This document shows, piece after piece, positions 48,201 to 61,500 of a stretch of 64,000 bases of DNA (positions within the stretch are counted from its first letter, which is position 1; the number at the start of each line of letters is the position of its first letter). The translations under genes were made by a program, and so were the position numbers. Below the pieces are notes generated by a model, which was given only the letters and a program-made list of their open reading frames with translations, was not told where the DNA came from and ran no database searches. The stretch is from Casuarius casuarius (lineage: Eukaryota > Chordata > Aves > Casuariiformes > Casuariidae), in the NCBI GenBank assembly GCA_003342895.1, contig PTFA01000035.1:1756837-1820836 (forward strand), written 5' to 3'.

Positions 48201-51200
48201 GTACAATTTAACCCACATAAAAATAAATATAATTTGACAAGATGCTAGGTAAACTTTATTAATCCTTTTGACAGACCAAGCAAGACCATCCAGAAGCTTT
48301 CTTAAGACATTGTTTAATACAGTATTTTAAAGAAAGAATTTACAGTATCTCATGGAGTAATACATAGCAGGAGAATGACATGAAGCCTTGCTGGTGAGAT
48401 GAGAAAATAGAAAAATACACAATTGATGATAAAAATGTGGGAAAGAAACTGCCTTTTAGGTTGCTTCTAAAGTGTCAGATTTAAGCTATTCTTACAGATG
48501 TCTGGAAAGAAACTATGGAAAGGGAATATAAAATTTTATTATTTGTATAGGACAGCTGTCATCATCTGCCTGCATATATTGTACTGTATTGGTTAATCTA
48601 TCCCAAAAACATGAGGCCTGGCTAGGAGAGCAACAACCTATCACCAGAGCGCAAGCATGAAGGGCCCAGTGTGACAGTGTGCCTTTCTGCAAGCGCTGTG
48701 AAAATGGGACACTCCAACTACTACAGCGGTGCTCTGCAACATAAGAATAGTTTATTACCTGGTTTTATCTCCTTTATTAATGATGTTTTTCTAACAGCAG
48801 TGTGGGCAACTCAATTATAATCATAAAGGAAAAAAGATATGAACTTCTCAAAGTAAAAAACCTCAAAGCTCCTTCTGGAGCTCCTCTATAACGTGTCTGA
48901 TTTGCTCTGTTGGTGACTGTCCATCTCTTAATTAATGTATCAAGTCTCAATAATATTAAGGACTGTTTCATTCCATAAATTCCTGGGAAACTGTGCTTTT
49001 GGGAGACAATAGCAATCAGGATACATATAAGAGCTGAGGATAAAACAAAGAACCAACCATGGAATCAACTTGCTGAGCCCTTTAGACAAATCCAGAGATA
49101 CCATGTCACCAGAGATGCCCAAGTCTGGTGGTCACTCTTCAGGAGATCAGATATTTATGTAACCCTTTTCAACCTTTATGGAAAATCCAATGAAAAGTTT
49201 TCTGAAATTTCCTCCTGATTCTTGCCTTGACTTTGGATTTCTTGCCTTGCCTTGACTAGATCTTCAAACCAATGTCCTGTTTCCTAGGGCTACTGTCTTT
49301 CAGTAGAAACCAACTCAGATCAGCCAAAACTAACTAGAATCCACAAGTGTTTCCACAAGTCTGCTGGTATATGAAGTAGGCAATGAAATGTATGTGTTTT
49401 TTTACCAAAATAGAAAAAGGTGAATAGTGTTGTTAATGCAAAGCAGATTCTTCTTTCGGCAAAATTTGGCTCAGAAATGCAATCCAATTTATTTATCTGG
49501 CTCTTGAACAGTTTAAAATCTTCATGTGATATCTACTTAGCCTCAACCAAAGTTTACCACAGCTGTGCTGTTGACCTGCTACAAGAATTTCCTATCCAAC
49601 TGACCACGTCTAAAGACTCTGTATTACATTAAAACAGTTATGTAAATGAAACAGCTTACCAAGACTCAGATTTAGCTAGCTAACTCCCACACAAATCTCT
49701 GTGTGTAATGTTTTCTATTCTTTGGTTCTAGGATTTCATGGTGACATTTAACCATATATATATATGTAAATTAACTTAGCTTTATGTTAGGAGGTAAACA
49801 TACCAAGTTAATTGTTAATAGATAGAAATGTTATGCATGCAGTAAAATTCATTCTCTATATAAAAAGTTTAATCCTATGATTCGTAGCAGCATATAAGGA
49901 AAATATTTATAATCTGTTTGAAGGGTACTGCATCATTAACAGAACGCAATAGGTATTTTCTTTAAAACAGCACAGAGCATCCCTAATTTATATCTACATT
50001 TTCTCTGATATAGTTCTTCATTATTTCATAATGTTTGCTTTACCATAAAAGGAACTTGAAAAGCCAGGCCAATATATAACAAAGAATGTACTCTAATAGC
50101 AACTAAATAATTAGTGCTATGGCAATACATTTCTTCTGCTGATCTCACATCTAAGTCTAGTGTTAAATTGTGAATTTCCTAGCCTAGGAATAGCATAAAG
50201 CATTTCAAGACAATCAGCTTCAGCAAAAAAATTGAACTCAAGGAGTCAGTTTTTGTTCTGACTTTGACAGAGTTGTACAGAGTATGTGTCACTGTAAAAC
50301 TTGTCTTAAGAAAGTTCCAAATGTCATTTGGGGAATTTAAAATAACTGTAGTTGAATCAAAGAAGAGCTTTGATGGCAGCTATTATGACAAGTTATTTAA
50401 GTGAAAAAGTTACTGGTGAGAACTGAGGAAAGGTTCTCACGATAATTGGATATAATAAAAGTAGCTGGCAAAGCAACATAGCATTTTAATTTCTCTACAG
50501 TTATTTTTGGATGTAACCCCCTCCCCCAAACAGGTAATAGACAAATCTGATAAGCAACCAGTATTTCTCTTCAGAGGCAAGGATATAAAATTGGTCGTTG
50601 AATGTCTACAGCTTGTGAGATTGCTCCACTCCTAGAGCATTGTTTAAACTACAGTGCAAGGCACTGGGTCAACGATAGTTAAGACTAAATCCAGCCCCCC
50701 CCAGTAAGGACTCTCAACTGTTTCATGTAAGACTGACATTGCTCCTATGTAAATAAGCTTCCTGTGAACAGGGATCAAGTATCAGACTTGTGTGTGCTTC
50801 CAGTTATTAATCAAATATATTTGAAAATATGAATCCCGTATTTGGTAGTTAATATGTAATGTTTTCAGTCTATCAAAACTGTTAGTCAGAGAGAGCAGAT
50901 TGTTTTTTAATGTAAAAATTAATCAGCTGTAGCTCTATTCAAAAAAAAACAAATCCTGGAGGAGTCCAGCAGCTAGCAAAGGGTGCATATACACACAAAG
51001 GTACATGGGCAAGAAGTAACAGCTCCCTACAGAAAGGAGGGGCAGGCAGGAAGTTACAATGGCTAAGAACATACAATATTACCAGCCTGTGTGGAAAGAA
51101 ATAGCACAGGTTTAACCCATATTAACATTTTTTTTTCATTTGGTGCAGGCAAGATAAATGTTTTTTATTTCCAGAGAATGAAGTTCAGGTTAACTCAACA

Positions 51201-51899
51201 AAGAAACTTAGTGCAATAGACTTGGGAGCTTTGGGGAGACGGAGCTGACTCAGCTTGCTGTGGGATGGAACAGTTTGTCCTCCTTCCACTGGCAGTCGTT
51301 GGGCATTACCAGAATTACAGGGATAATGTTTCCAAATGGCAAGCCTTGGAAGTGGGGTAATGAGACTATACCTAGTCCTGCTTCCACTACCTGTGTAAAT
51401 ATTCTTCTTGAAGCTCATAGGACAAGGCACATATGATAACTTAGATGATCAGGCTACTTGTTTATCAATGACATTTCTCTATCAGAAAATCAGAGGATTA
51501 CACTGGGTAACAAAAGTGTGAGGGATATGTATTTTCATGTCTATATTTAAGAACATGTAACAGTGCATGCTAGAATTTCTCGGTTTTCATTTATTGTTTT
51601 GACATCACTAAGAAGAAGTGGGCGTCTTACGCAATCGTATGACAAACAACAGATGATATTGCGTGGTCACTGTGGAAACTATGTATTGTAGAAAAAGAGT
51701 ATGTATTTGCACTCTCGCAGCGAAAAAAAAACATTGAATTTTTTTTAATGTCCCCATTGTTATTTTGATGCTAGGTTGCCAGAGTTACAAGTGCAAGAAA
51801 TATGTGGGATTCTTTTTCTTTTTTTTAAGGTGTGACCACCTCTAGTGTTGGCAGGTGTTTTGTTTTTCCCCCTTTGGGTGAGTCTCTGTGATTGCATTC
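45220..51899. other. Non-coding stretch with microsatellites
   Basis: No gene is supported. Simple repeats include (TC)n at 45745-45759, a (TATGG)n-like run at 47119-47143 and (AT)6 at 49754-49765. A run of seven G lies at 45880-45886. Near 49208-49255 CTTGCCTTGAC recurs. Open frames are short and scattered. Confidence 0.5.
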
Positions 51900-52130
51900 A
51901 GTCACACACAGCCAAAGCCCTGATCTGTGGAGGCTGCATCTATGCTGTGGGGCGCTTATCTATGCTGAGGTAGGGGCTCCTGGAAGGAAGACAGTGGTGA
52001 CAGTGGGTTGTGCTGCTTAGGCTGCCCAGCAGCCTGCTGACCAGCAGGGCTAATTAGCCTGGGCACAGTGGTAAGCTAATGGGGCCCTCTAGTATCTCAG
52101 CGCCTTGAAGTGATGAAAGGTCACTTAGAT
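51900..52130. promoter_or_regulatory. GC-raised block with two adjacent palindromes
   Basis: This block is richer in GC than its neighbours and holds two abutting palindromic words: CCTGCTG-AC-CAGCAGG at 52033-52048 and the perfect 12-mer GGCTAATTAGCC at 52048-52059. The second contains TAATTA, the palindromic core bound by paired-type homeodomain dimers. The symmetric words are seen directly; enhancer function is inference. Confidence 0.25.
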
Positions 52131-55100
52131 ACACCTTGAAGAATTAAAGTGTCAAAGCACAGACCTCTGCAATTCTTTTTGGTGCTTATGCACTGCAGGA
52201 GGAAAAGCATCCTTATTTAAGTGCTGAGGCTTCTTTTATCATGCACAGGGATTACTGGGTGGTCTTCAAACATGAAAGCTGAGAGGCTTAACCTGGTCAG
52301 CTGGGAACTCGGTGACCTAAGTGGCTTAAGTATCTAAAATTTTATCTTTTTCAGTGTCCTTAAAAATCAATGCTGAGTTGCTGCCAAGCCTGTGAGAAGT
52401 CTGTGCTTTGTAAGATATTAATCCCTTGGTACTAAATTTCTTGTTGCAGCTGAAGTTCTGTTTCTGGCTGTGTCAGAAGCATTTTAGTGGGTCTGCAGGT
52501 GCTGGTGGCTAACCTCCTGATCCACAAAACCTTACATGGAGTTACATAGACTGCACTTGCATTAGCTAATGGTATGGCCTAACAGGAATAAATCATAAAT
52601 TGGTTGGCATCAAGCCCTTAGTGGCTGTACTAGACATCTCTCAAGGGGTTTTGCTTCAGACTAACTGTAGTCTGATCCTGTGGCCTGAATGCTGAGTAGT
52701 GGTCAGAGCCCATTAGATGGCTTCTAGGTTCCTCTTCTGCTTTTGTTTCATCCAGAAGGAACCCATTCATGTGCTCCAAGGCTCTTCTGTGATATGAAAA
52801 GTAAGTGGGGGCAATTGGGAGATTTGCTTCAATAGTGCACTCCCGATACAGACTGAATATATGAATGCACCTGTGAGTGTCAAAAAGTGTCCACATCCAA
52901 AAGTGTATGAATTAGGGTGCAAGTTGCTGCCAGATAATGAAAATAACTTGTAGTGTGGATGAACAGACAGGGCTATCATGTTTCATATGAAGAATTTATC
53001 ACAGTTATAAAATAACACCTGCTCTATCTTCTATTCTGACTTCATTTGAAGAAACCTGCATTTTGAGAAACTTTTCTGAATTTCCTGGCCAGCTAACAAT
53101 GTATTGGATGGTCCATTAAAACCTCTCCTTGCTGTTACAGGAAATCATCCCATAGAAAAATAGGAAATGAGTCTTGCATTCTGTAATTCTGCAACTTTTT
53201 TCCACTGGCAAAATTAATTGAGCATGTAAGTTCTACAGAAATTTCTTTCTTAATAAAGGTTTCTTTCCCGTTAACATGGACTGGAAGGATTCTATTCTCT
53301 TTTGTGTATCAAAGAGCTTAGCTATAAATCAAAATGGAGGCAATAAAGAACAAACCATCTCCTTACTGCATGGGGTGAGCACAAAGATTGCATTGCATAA
53401 AATATCTTAGAGAAAAATCTGCTATCTGAGGATAGCAAAACAGGACTTCCAGGGTTCCTCTACTCCAAAACTAACTTTTTTTAATCCACTTAGTGAACGT
53501 TCTGCCACTTTGTGTCGTAACAACAACAAAGCCAGAGGACAGAGATGTGGGAAGTACAGAGTATCATCTCCTTACCTGAAAAGCATTTCCAGAGATGAAT
53601 TAAACACAGTTTCTTTGCCCAGCAAATGAAAATTTGAGTTGACCTGCATATAAATTTCAGTTTCCTTATCTCCTACAAATACTTATCTGGTGTACAGCCA
53701 AGTATTTTGAATATCATTTGAACAAAACAGCCTGCTGGCAGTGCACCTGGTCTCCTATGTAAAGATCTAAATGGAGAAAAGATTTGCACACAAGCTGTCA
53801 GTTTGAGGCCAAAATGTTAGTGCTTGAAAGTTTCACAGGCCCTTAGAGAAGCAGATTCTGCCATGCTCCAGCCCTGACTTGAGTCACTGGTGCAGATAGT
53901 AGTCCGCAAAACTTTACTCAAAAAGATCAGCAAGGAGTTTGTGCCAGTCATGGACTCTTGCAGCTGATAACCTATGATGATTTTTTTTTAGTGTCAAGGA
54001 TTCTTCATGTATAGCAAGAACTCGCTATAGCCTCTTTGGATTGATTTGATGGCAGAGCTGTTCTCTGATCTTCCACAGCATCTTCAGAAGTTCATTCTGT
54101 GTGACAAAGGGCACCACAAGATTTCAGGCAGATATCAGCAAGATAGAAGAGGACTTATGTAGTTGTTGATGCCCTGCAAATATGTGTCATTTGGAAAAAA
54201 ATATGGAGTTTGATATTGCAAATGAAGTTTTTCATATTGGTAGTGATTATTTAACGACTACCTGGTGACCATTAATTAAACATTTCATTGAGTGTGAATT
54301 TGTCTGTGTTTGCAAGAAATTAGCATCTGAGAATCTGTGTGGCAAAAAAAAAAAAAAAGATGCCTTACCTCATTTTAACCCTCCTTAATGGTGTGGAGAG
54401 CTAGAGGAAATAAGGATACTTCAAGGACTTTAACTTGACAAGTTATGCTCCCAGTGCTACACTGGATGTTAAGTATAGCTCTGAAAATGGCTTTCCATTA
54501 AAATTTTGTGTTCTACTCATAAGTATTCAATGTGTGCCATCATACAGGGAGCAGCTCACCATAAATTTCCCTATATACTTTGCTTCTCATGGGCTATGAG
54601 ACTAAATAGCCTTAGCATTAATAGTCATTTTAAACATATCTCCACTACCTCATTCTTGCTTAAGATTCATCTTGCCAAAGGTGAGGTGAGGGGGGAAGTG
54701 TGTTGGAATATATCAGCCAACAAAGATCTGAAGCAAATCCAGTGCAGACCAGGCATTGTATATTTTTAGTAAGCACCACATGACACCAGGAGTTGGATAA
54801 TAAAACCCAGGGATGGGGGAGTAGATCTGAAGTGGAACATAGGCACGTAAATTCTATTTAAATCCCAAAGTAGTATTTTCAGACAACTTGCTCAGTGCCT
54901 CAAATCCATTGCATGTTACTTTTGACGTTAAGATCCTTGCAGACACAGCCATGTGCCTAGAAATAGAACAGATCTATCCTAGTTTTCAGCCCTGTCTCCA
55001 GTCACTACTTTCATGTAATGTGTGGCTGATGATAACCCTCCTTTTTATAGCCAAGGGCTAGACCAGAAATTAGGAGAGCTAGTGTCAGACCTTCCTGACC

Positions 55101-56992
55101 TGGGGGACTTCAAACTCAAATGTCCCACTTTGCATTAGAGTGCTATTCCCACCAGCTACATGCTATGCTGTTCTGGGCTAGGATGCTTTTTGCCCCCAGT
55201 TGAACTGTACTTCCGCGCCAGAAACTCCATCGGATCAGAGAGCCCCAAGATGAGTGCTGTTTTATGTTAAGCAGTAGGTAGATAACAGGCTGCTCTGAGA
55301 GCAGGAGCCAATAACCCAGATTAGGCTGTATTCTAATCACTCGTCATGCTTACAGGTATGCGAACTTTTTTCCTGGACCTTGGGCATTTCAGCTCAGATC
55401 CTGATAAACATAAGCTTTTTAAAAAGAGAAAAATCTTGAAATATACCAAACCTGAACGGTCTCAATGCAAAACTAATGTTAACATCTCTTGCACCTTGTT
55501 TCTACTGAAAACAGAGTAGTAGGTAATTATTTGTTGAAGTTTTTAACACAATGGTATTTCAGATTTGGTGTGCACTGTGCATGGAAATGGCAGGCAGATT
55601 CCACCTTACTGTAAAGATTTCAAAAAATCTCTTTTTCCCCACACTGGAATGGAGGGTTGCAACTTTTTTCATAAAACAAAAAAGTTTAACTGTTACTTCC
55701 CTACAGAAAATCACTTTCTAGTAAGAGCTGATTGGGCAATCCTGGATCTCAAATTTACTGATACTACTTAAAATCATCTTCGAAACCAGAAATTTTGGCT
55801 TAGGTGAAGTTGCAACATTTGAAAGACCACAAGAATGACATTTCCCAAACAACTCTGTCATTAGCAATAATCCAGATGTAATTCCTCATGTTACAGTTAC
55901 TGACAGAGGATATGGAGGTGGGGGAGAAAGAAACAATTTGGTGTATATTCATGCTTCTGTATTATGACTGTAGCACAGAGAGGATTAATCAACTGTAGCT
56001 GTGTTCTGCTCTATCTGTAAACTCTCTGCCTTTGCTTATGGACATATTGATTCACTCTGAGTCATTCCTTCTCTGTCAGAGTTGCCAACAGCAATAATTA
56101 CCCTGAAAACAAACCGAACTGTGATCAAGGTTTCCACATTTGTTTTATTCAGTGGTTTCTGAGACAAGCAATCAGATATGAGGGGATGTGTACTAGTCCA
56201 GGTAGTTTTGATAGTGGCTCCAATTCTCCTGGTGGGGGATGGCTACTGATACGACAATAGCATTTCTAGCACTGCAGATCCTTGCTGAGCCCAGAGCTGT
56301 AATAGAAGCAGGCGACTGGAACTAGGCTATGGTAAGCAACATGGTTTTATAATTCCTCTTAACTCAATCAATTTATGAGTCTTAAAACCAGTTAAGGGTT
56401 TATTTTTTGCCTGGCACAACTCTGATTGGAGAACTGTTCTATAACCATGCTACTCTAATGGTTAGGAACCTCCTTCTGATTTCCAGCCTGCAGTTATTCA
56501 GAGGTAGTATTGGCTTTTTTAATATTCCCCTGCTGTTAACATCATTCTCAAATAGCTTGAGTAGGTCTTTTTTTCCCTGATATTAAATAAAACACATCAG
56601 GTGGTATGTCTATAAAGAGCAACTCAGCTTTTGTTTTGTGAAGTTAAAAGAACCCAGAGAGTCTATGCTTCTCTAGATAGTTTGGTGGAGGGGAATGTGT
56701 TCCCCCAGTCACTAATTCTAGCACCCATTTTGCACACATGGTTTAATTAAAACTCATTCAGTCTCAAAAATGGAGGCCAACAGGACACCAACATTGATAG
56801 AAGTATAAATTCAGTAACAGTAATTCTCTGCCTTTTCCACCAATTTTTATCTTGGTACATCGAGAAGCTGGGTCACGCTCATGGTCAGTTGTCCCTGTGT
56901 ATCTTTGCTGTTTCATAAGCTTGCTGTCATATTCATCATATGCCAAACTCACTGATTATCCAGCCATCCAGAAACTGCGGTGCTCAGACTCA
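52131..56992. other. Non-coding stretch, nothing firm
   Basis: No gene or recognisable mobile element is supported. A run of 15 A at 54344-54358 is the only simple repeat of note. It is not preceded by a sequence I recognise as a retrocopy. Confidence 0.5.
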
Positions 56993-57045
56993 TGAGGAAA
57001 CTGAGGCACATATGGAACATTATTCCAAGCTCCACAGTGTGCTTA
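56993..57045 (-). repeat. Possible MIR-like SINE core remnant
   Basis: GAGGAAACTGAGGCAC matches the reverse complement of the MIR core exactly, and is followed by weaker similarity (CCAAGCTCCACAGTG). It is short and could be chance. If real, it is an ancient amniote SINE piece. Confidence 0.3.
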
Positions 57046-58158
57046 ATGACATTTCACGTCCACTGTCAAATAATGCATCTGGGTCTCTTTTATTCCACTC
57101 CACGTAACAAGCTTTTTAGGTTTTCAGTAGAAATGTTTCTTAGGTTTAAAACCAGTGTGCTTGGGACTCAGGTTGCTGAATTCCACTCTGAATCTATTAA
57201 TTCAGCCTCCAGTCTGCCTGCACGATACTTTGATATTCCTGTTGCTTTAAAAAAGACTTCAGACTTTGTCTAACTCCATGAATATCTTTCTCTCATACTC
57301 TCTCTCTTACTTATAATTTACCATTCAGATTCAGAGATGAGTTTCCTTTAAACTAAACAAATCTGGAAAGAAATTACAAATATTGGAGAACGTGGCCGAA
57401 AAATGGGTTTCAGAAATGGCAACATATTGTTGTTCTTGGGGGATGCATGATCTAAAATGGTCAGCAATGAGAAATTTGCACTTTACTACTGCAGTTCATG
57501 TAAGTTTTATATCTAGAAGAAGGCAAAGATGTATTTGCTTACTCTTCCATGTAAGTAAAAATAGATATCTATTACAGCTGTGAACAGAAAAAAGTATGAC
57601 TGTGACCACCAAGAGAGAACATGGTATCTATAAGACACTCTCCTTATCAACAGTTGACCCACTTCATGGGAAAATCTTAAAGGATTTGGGACATGAAAGC
57701 TAATACCTGTCATCAGATCAAAAGATTCCCTTCAGATTTGCTCCACTTTCCCTTGAATTCAGTACTCTCACTTTATAGATGCTATGCAGGCACAGCATGT
57801 GCACATCTTTGTAAATCTTTTTTTTACTTAAATGAAGGGAGTTCAGTCTATACTTCCTTTACAAAAGTAATTGCACAGTACTGCAGCCAGACTTGAACAG
57901 AATATTAGCATTTTAGCAAGTTAAATATTCATCATTAGGAAATTCAGCAAAAAATGCAAGCTGCTGTCTTTGACAGGACGGAAGACATTCAAAGCCTGTC
58001 AAAAGCAAAGTTAATGTGAAAGCCTCGATTCTTGATAATATAGCTAGCTTGGAAATTTGGACAGAGCCATGTGCAAAGGTGCTATTGCCTGACTAATGCT
58101 AAGCACATAAATGCCTGTGGACTTCTGTGCCTATGTTTCATACACATTTTTGTTACAG
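57046..58158. other. Non-coding stretch, nothing identified
   Basis: No gene is supported. Open frames at 57383-57583 and 57693-57896 show no family resemblance. Confidence 0.5.
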
Positions 58159-58293
58159 TTCAGGGTAAATGCGGAAATCAAAAAGGAAGCCGTAAAGCAC
58201 AGACTGGCAGAGGAAATACTGGCTAGTGAAACTTATGAAAAGACTGAGCCTTATCTGGCTAATGCACCAACTTTTCCATTTCTGTTTTCTTAA
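58159..58293 (+). other. Exon-like segment ending in a stop codon
   Basis: An acceptor (TTTCATACACATTTTTGTTACAG) precedes 58159. The frame beginning at the first base is open for 44 codons and ends in TAA at 58293. The first half is an alternating charged and hydrophobic pattern typical of an amphipathic helix (NAEIKKEAVKHRLAEEILAS). The tail is YLANAPTFPFLFS. It could be a terminal coding exon with phase 0 entry, compatible with the phase at the end of the 35471-35796 segment. No poly(A) signal close by is convincing, and no family is recognised. A CR1 fragment starts about 80 bp later. Confidence 0.25.
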
Positions 58294-58370
58294 TGGAGAG
58301 TTGCAGACTTCTGCCTTGAGATGTAAAGCTGGAAATTACAGAAAATAATAATGCTCTATAATAGATATTA

Positions 58371-58533
58371 GAACATTGGAATAGATTGCTGACCGAGGTT
58401 GTGGAGTCTCCATCCTTGGAGGTATTCAGAACACGATGTGACGACCTGTTCTGGCTGACCCTACTTGAGAAGGGGAGTTGGACTGGATGATCTCCAGAGG
58501 TCCCGTCAACCCTAGCTATTTTTTGATTCTGTG
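58371..58533 (+). mobile_element. CR1 LINE 3' end, plus orientation
   Basis: This 5'-truncated CR1 copy of about 160 bp shows ACATTGGAATAGATTGC, GAGGTTGTGGAGTCTCCATC, GTTGGACTGGATGATCTCCA, GAGGTCCCGTCAACC and the terminal TTTGATTCTGTG. All belong to the non-coding 3' end of the element. Confidence 0.95.
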
Positions 58534-61500
58534 AAATGAACTAATATTCAGGAAGAGAGCGAAATACAGAGGTGAATGGAGGTAATGTTGCATCGGTACT
58601 GATAGAAAAATAATCCTACTAATTCTAACTACATAAATAGAACAAAGCCTTTTTGCAGAAACATTGAGTCAGTTCAGAGAGAAAAGGAAAGGGAATATTT
58701 GCAGCACATCTGAAGGCTAATATTGGGCGTGGTCATGGATTTCTCTGTTGCTGAGAGGAGCCTGAACTATGGAGTTACTACTGTGATCCCCAAGATAAAT
58801 ACATGATTAAGAATCCATTGATGTGACAGTCAGAACATATAACAGCTTAGGGCATTATTTGTAAAGTTACAACACTCTTTTCCTTACTTAAAGTTACTTT
58901 TCTGGACCCAAGTCACTAAATCCAATTAGTGGAAGCTGACCAAATTGATGAAAGTAATATGTTTGCACACTGAGTAAATAGTGTAGTATAGTAGTATATA
59001 CAGTGTTAGTATGCATACTACATGCATTTATAAAAATACTTATTTTAGCTCTGCTAAATATGAATTCATATTTCTTATTGCTGCTATTTTAGATTACCTG
59101 ACACTTAAGGGAGATTAGGAGATAAACTTGGCACACAGGAATTACGCTAGCTCAGATCTCAGGATGTTCTTCTCTATGCAACAAAATACGACTTGATGCA
59201 CCGTAAAATGGAAAACTTTTATACTAGTTGTCATCTTTGCTATAGATTGCTATGAACAGCCTGATTCTTTTGTGTGGCCAATGACAGTATTCTCAAAGCC
59301 TGGGAAAAAACATGCTAGCATCTCTGATGTATAAAAATGGCACCTCTTTAAGGAAAAGGCAAATATGCACAATCTCACACTTGAAAAGCAGGGAAGACAG
59401 TGATACAGGATTAAAATAATTGGGCTTTGGGAGAGAGCTGTTTTTACCTAAGCCTTACTGGCACACAAGCCACAGGCAGATCTTTGACTTCATGGAATAA
59501 ACTTTGGATCAATGCTGTTTATTAGTGCTATTGTTACATTGTTCACAGATTGACACTGTAAAGAAAGCATGATTCATTGCAGAGGGCATTTGAAACTGAT
59601 TTTTTTCCAAAGAGAATATGCTGCAACAGTTCTTTTTTTTGATGTAAAGTCTCTCCAGCACAACTAGAAATGCATACTTTCCAAGTGGACAACTTTTAAT
59701 TTGATAGCTCATTCTTTCTTCCATTATCTGCTTTGCCAGTGTCTGGCCAGGAAAATTCATTCTCTAATATTGAAAACTGAAATACAAAAAGTGTCATGCT
59801 CAAGAAAAACCTTTATTTAAATTGATCAGATTATTCATGTGTTGAAAGAATGTTGTTTGATGCTATATAAAATCACAGATTTTCTGCTGTGTAGTTAATA
59901 GCCCACAGCAGCAGGACTCAGGATGAACTCAGGAGCTCAAAAGTAAGTTTATAAACACTGTCGAAGTCAGACCTTCAGTAAGGAGAACTAGGACTTCTGA
60001 ATGCAATTTCAGTTAATGCTCATTTTTTCCAAACCAAAGAAGGAACATGACTTCCTTTCTTTTTTTTCTTTTTTTTTCTTTTTTTCTCTTTTCTAAATAA
60101 CAAGGCCATCTTCTGGACTGTTTTGCATGTCTGGATGAAGGGAGAGAGCACAGAAGCTCTTTCTGTGGCAGAAAGACCAGGAGGAATCGATGCCCAGTTA
60201 CTCAATCCACCTCATTTGGTGTTTTACAGATCTGTGGTATGTGGCCAGGACACTGCTAACAGCTGTCAGTGTGTGTTCTTTTCTGACAGAGTAGATCAGA
60301 TGTTACTGGATTTTCATTTTTTCTTTTAGAAATATCAGTATATTTCCTACATAATGATGTGCTCCCCATTCTGCCACTTCAGCACCACTCTTCCTATCAT
60401 TCAGAGAAGTTACCAGACTGTCACTTTAGGTTAAGCTTCTGTAAAATACTGAGGTATTGAGGTGAAAACACTGTGGCATAGTTCACAGTAAAATTTTAAA
60501 AAACAAATGCTGTAAAATTGCCAGTCGTGAAGCTGTGTTGTATTGTAACAATTTCTCTCATTTCTGCAATGTGGAGAAATAACCAGTTTCAGGGATCACA
60601 TGAGTACATTCAATAATTTGACATGGCTTAATGTCTCTTCAGCTAGCAAATGTTCTCAAGCTTGATAAAATGCCTACAACAATTCCCATTAATCACTAGT
60701 CAGAGCCTCTCTGTACATGAGTGTTATTCAGGATGGAAAGAAATACATTAATAGAAGTAAAAACAGCTGTAGGAAATCATGGAAATTACTACAAAATTTT
60801 ACTTTGACACACTTTTTACACAAGTAAGTGGAAAAAGTAGCATTACATATTTAACATATAGGAAACAAGATAGCTTGCATGACTCATAAATCGTTGTAGG
60901 GGGGTAGCTTAATTTGGATTTATGCCTGAGAGAGTACTTAAGTATTCTGGAAAGTGATATACTTCATGTGTGAATGGACAGATATTCTGTAGAAATATGA
61001 TAAAATTGAACCAGTACAAATAAAAAAAGAATAGGAGGGAGATTATTTCTTAATTCGTTTGAGTTATACAGCACTCAGTATGGATTAACAGTTTAATTGC
61101 CAGAACATATATATTCATGCTTCAAAGCTTTCCACCTAAATGAAGGACAATTTCAAATATTCAAGGAGAAGAGAGGACTATAGGTTTTAGTAAACTAGTC
61201 CTATGTACGTAATGTTAGCAAAAGTATATGTCAAATGTTATATATGATGAATTAGTTAAATGGTACCTAACTAAGCAATAAGCAACAACATGGCAAGTAC
61301 AATTTTTAGGGAGGACACAACAATGGAAACAGTATCATTTTGTAATTGACTATTGGACAAATTGACTAATTTCTCTTTGGTTTTCTTATAACTTGAAAAA
61401 GTGTTAGGAAAAGATTTTTGGCAAATTGGGTATTGTAAGTGGATTGTTTTCCTTGAAAATTAATATAGAATATTTTTAACAAAAGCAGTCTGAAAAAAAG

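Noticed and set aside
54344..54358. Run of 15 A, considered as the tail of a processed pseudogene
   Set aside because: The sequence before it has no recognisable coding content or target-site duplication.
60123..60329. Frame ending after an acceptor-like TTTTCTGACAG, considered as an exon
   Set aside because: The frame runs straight through the acceptor, there is no donor downstream, and the end is a poly-T encoded phenylalanine run.
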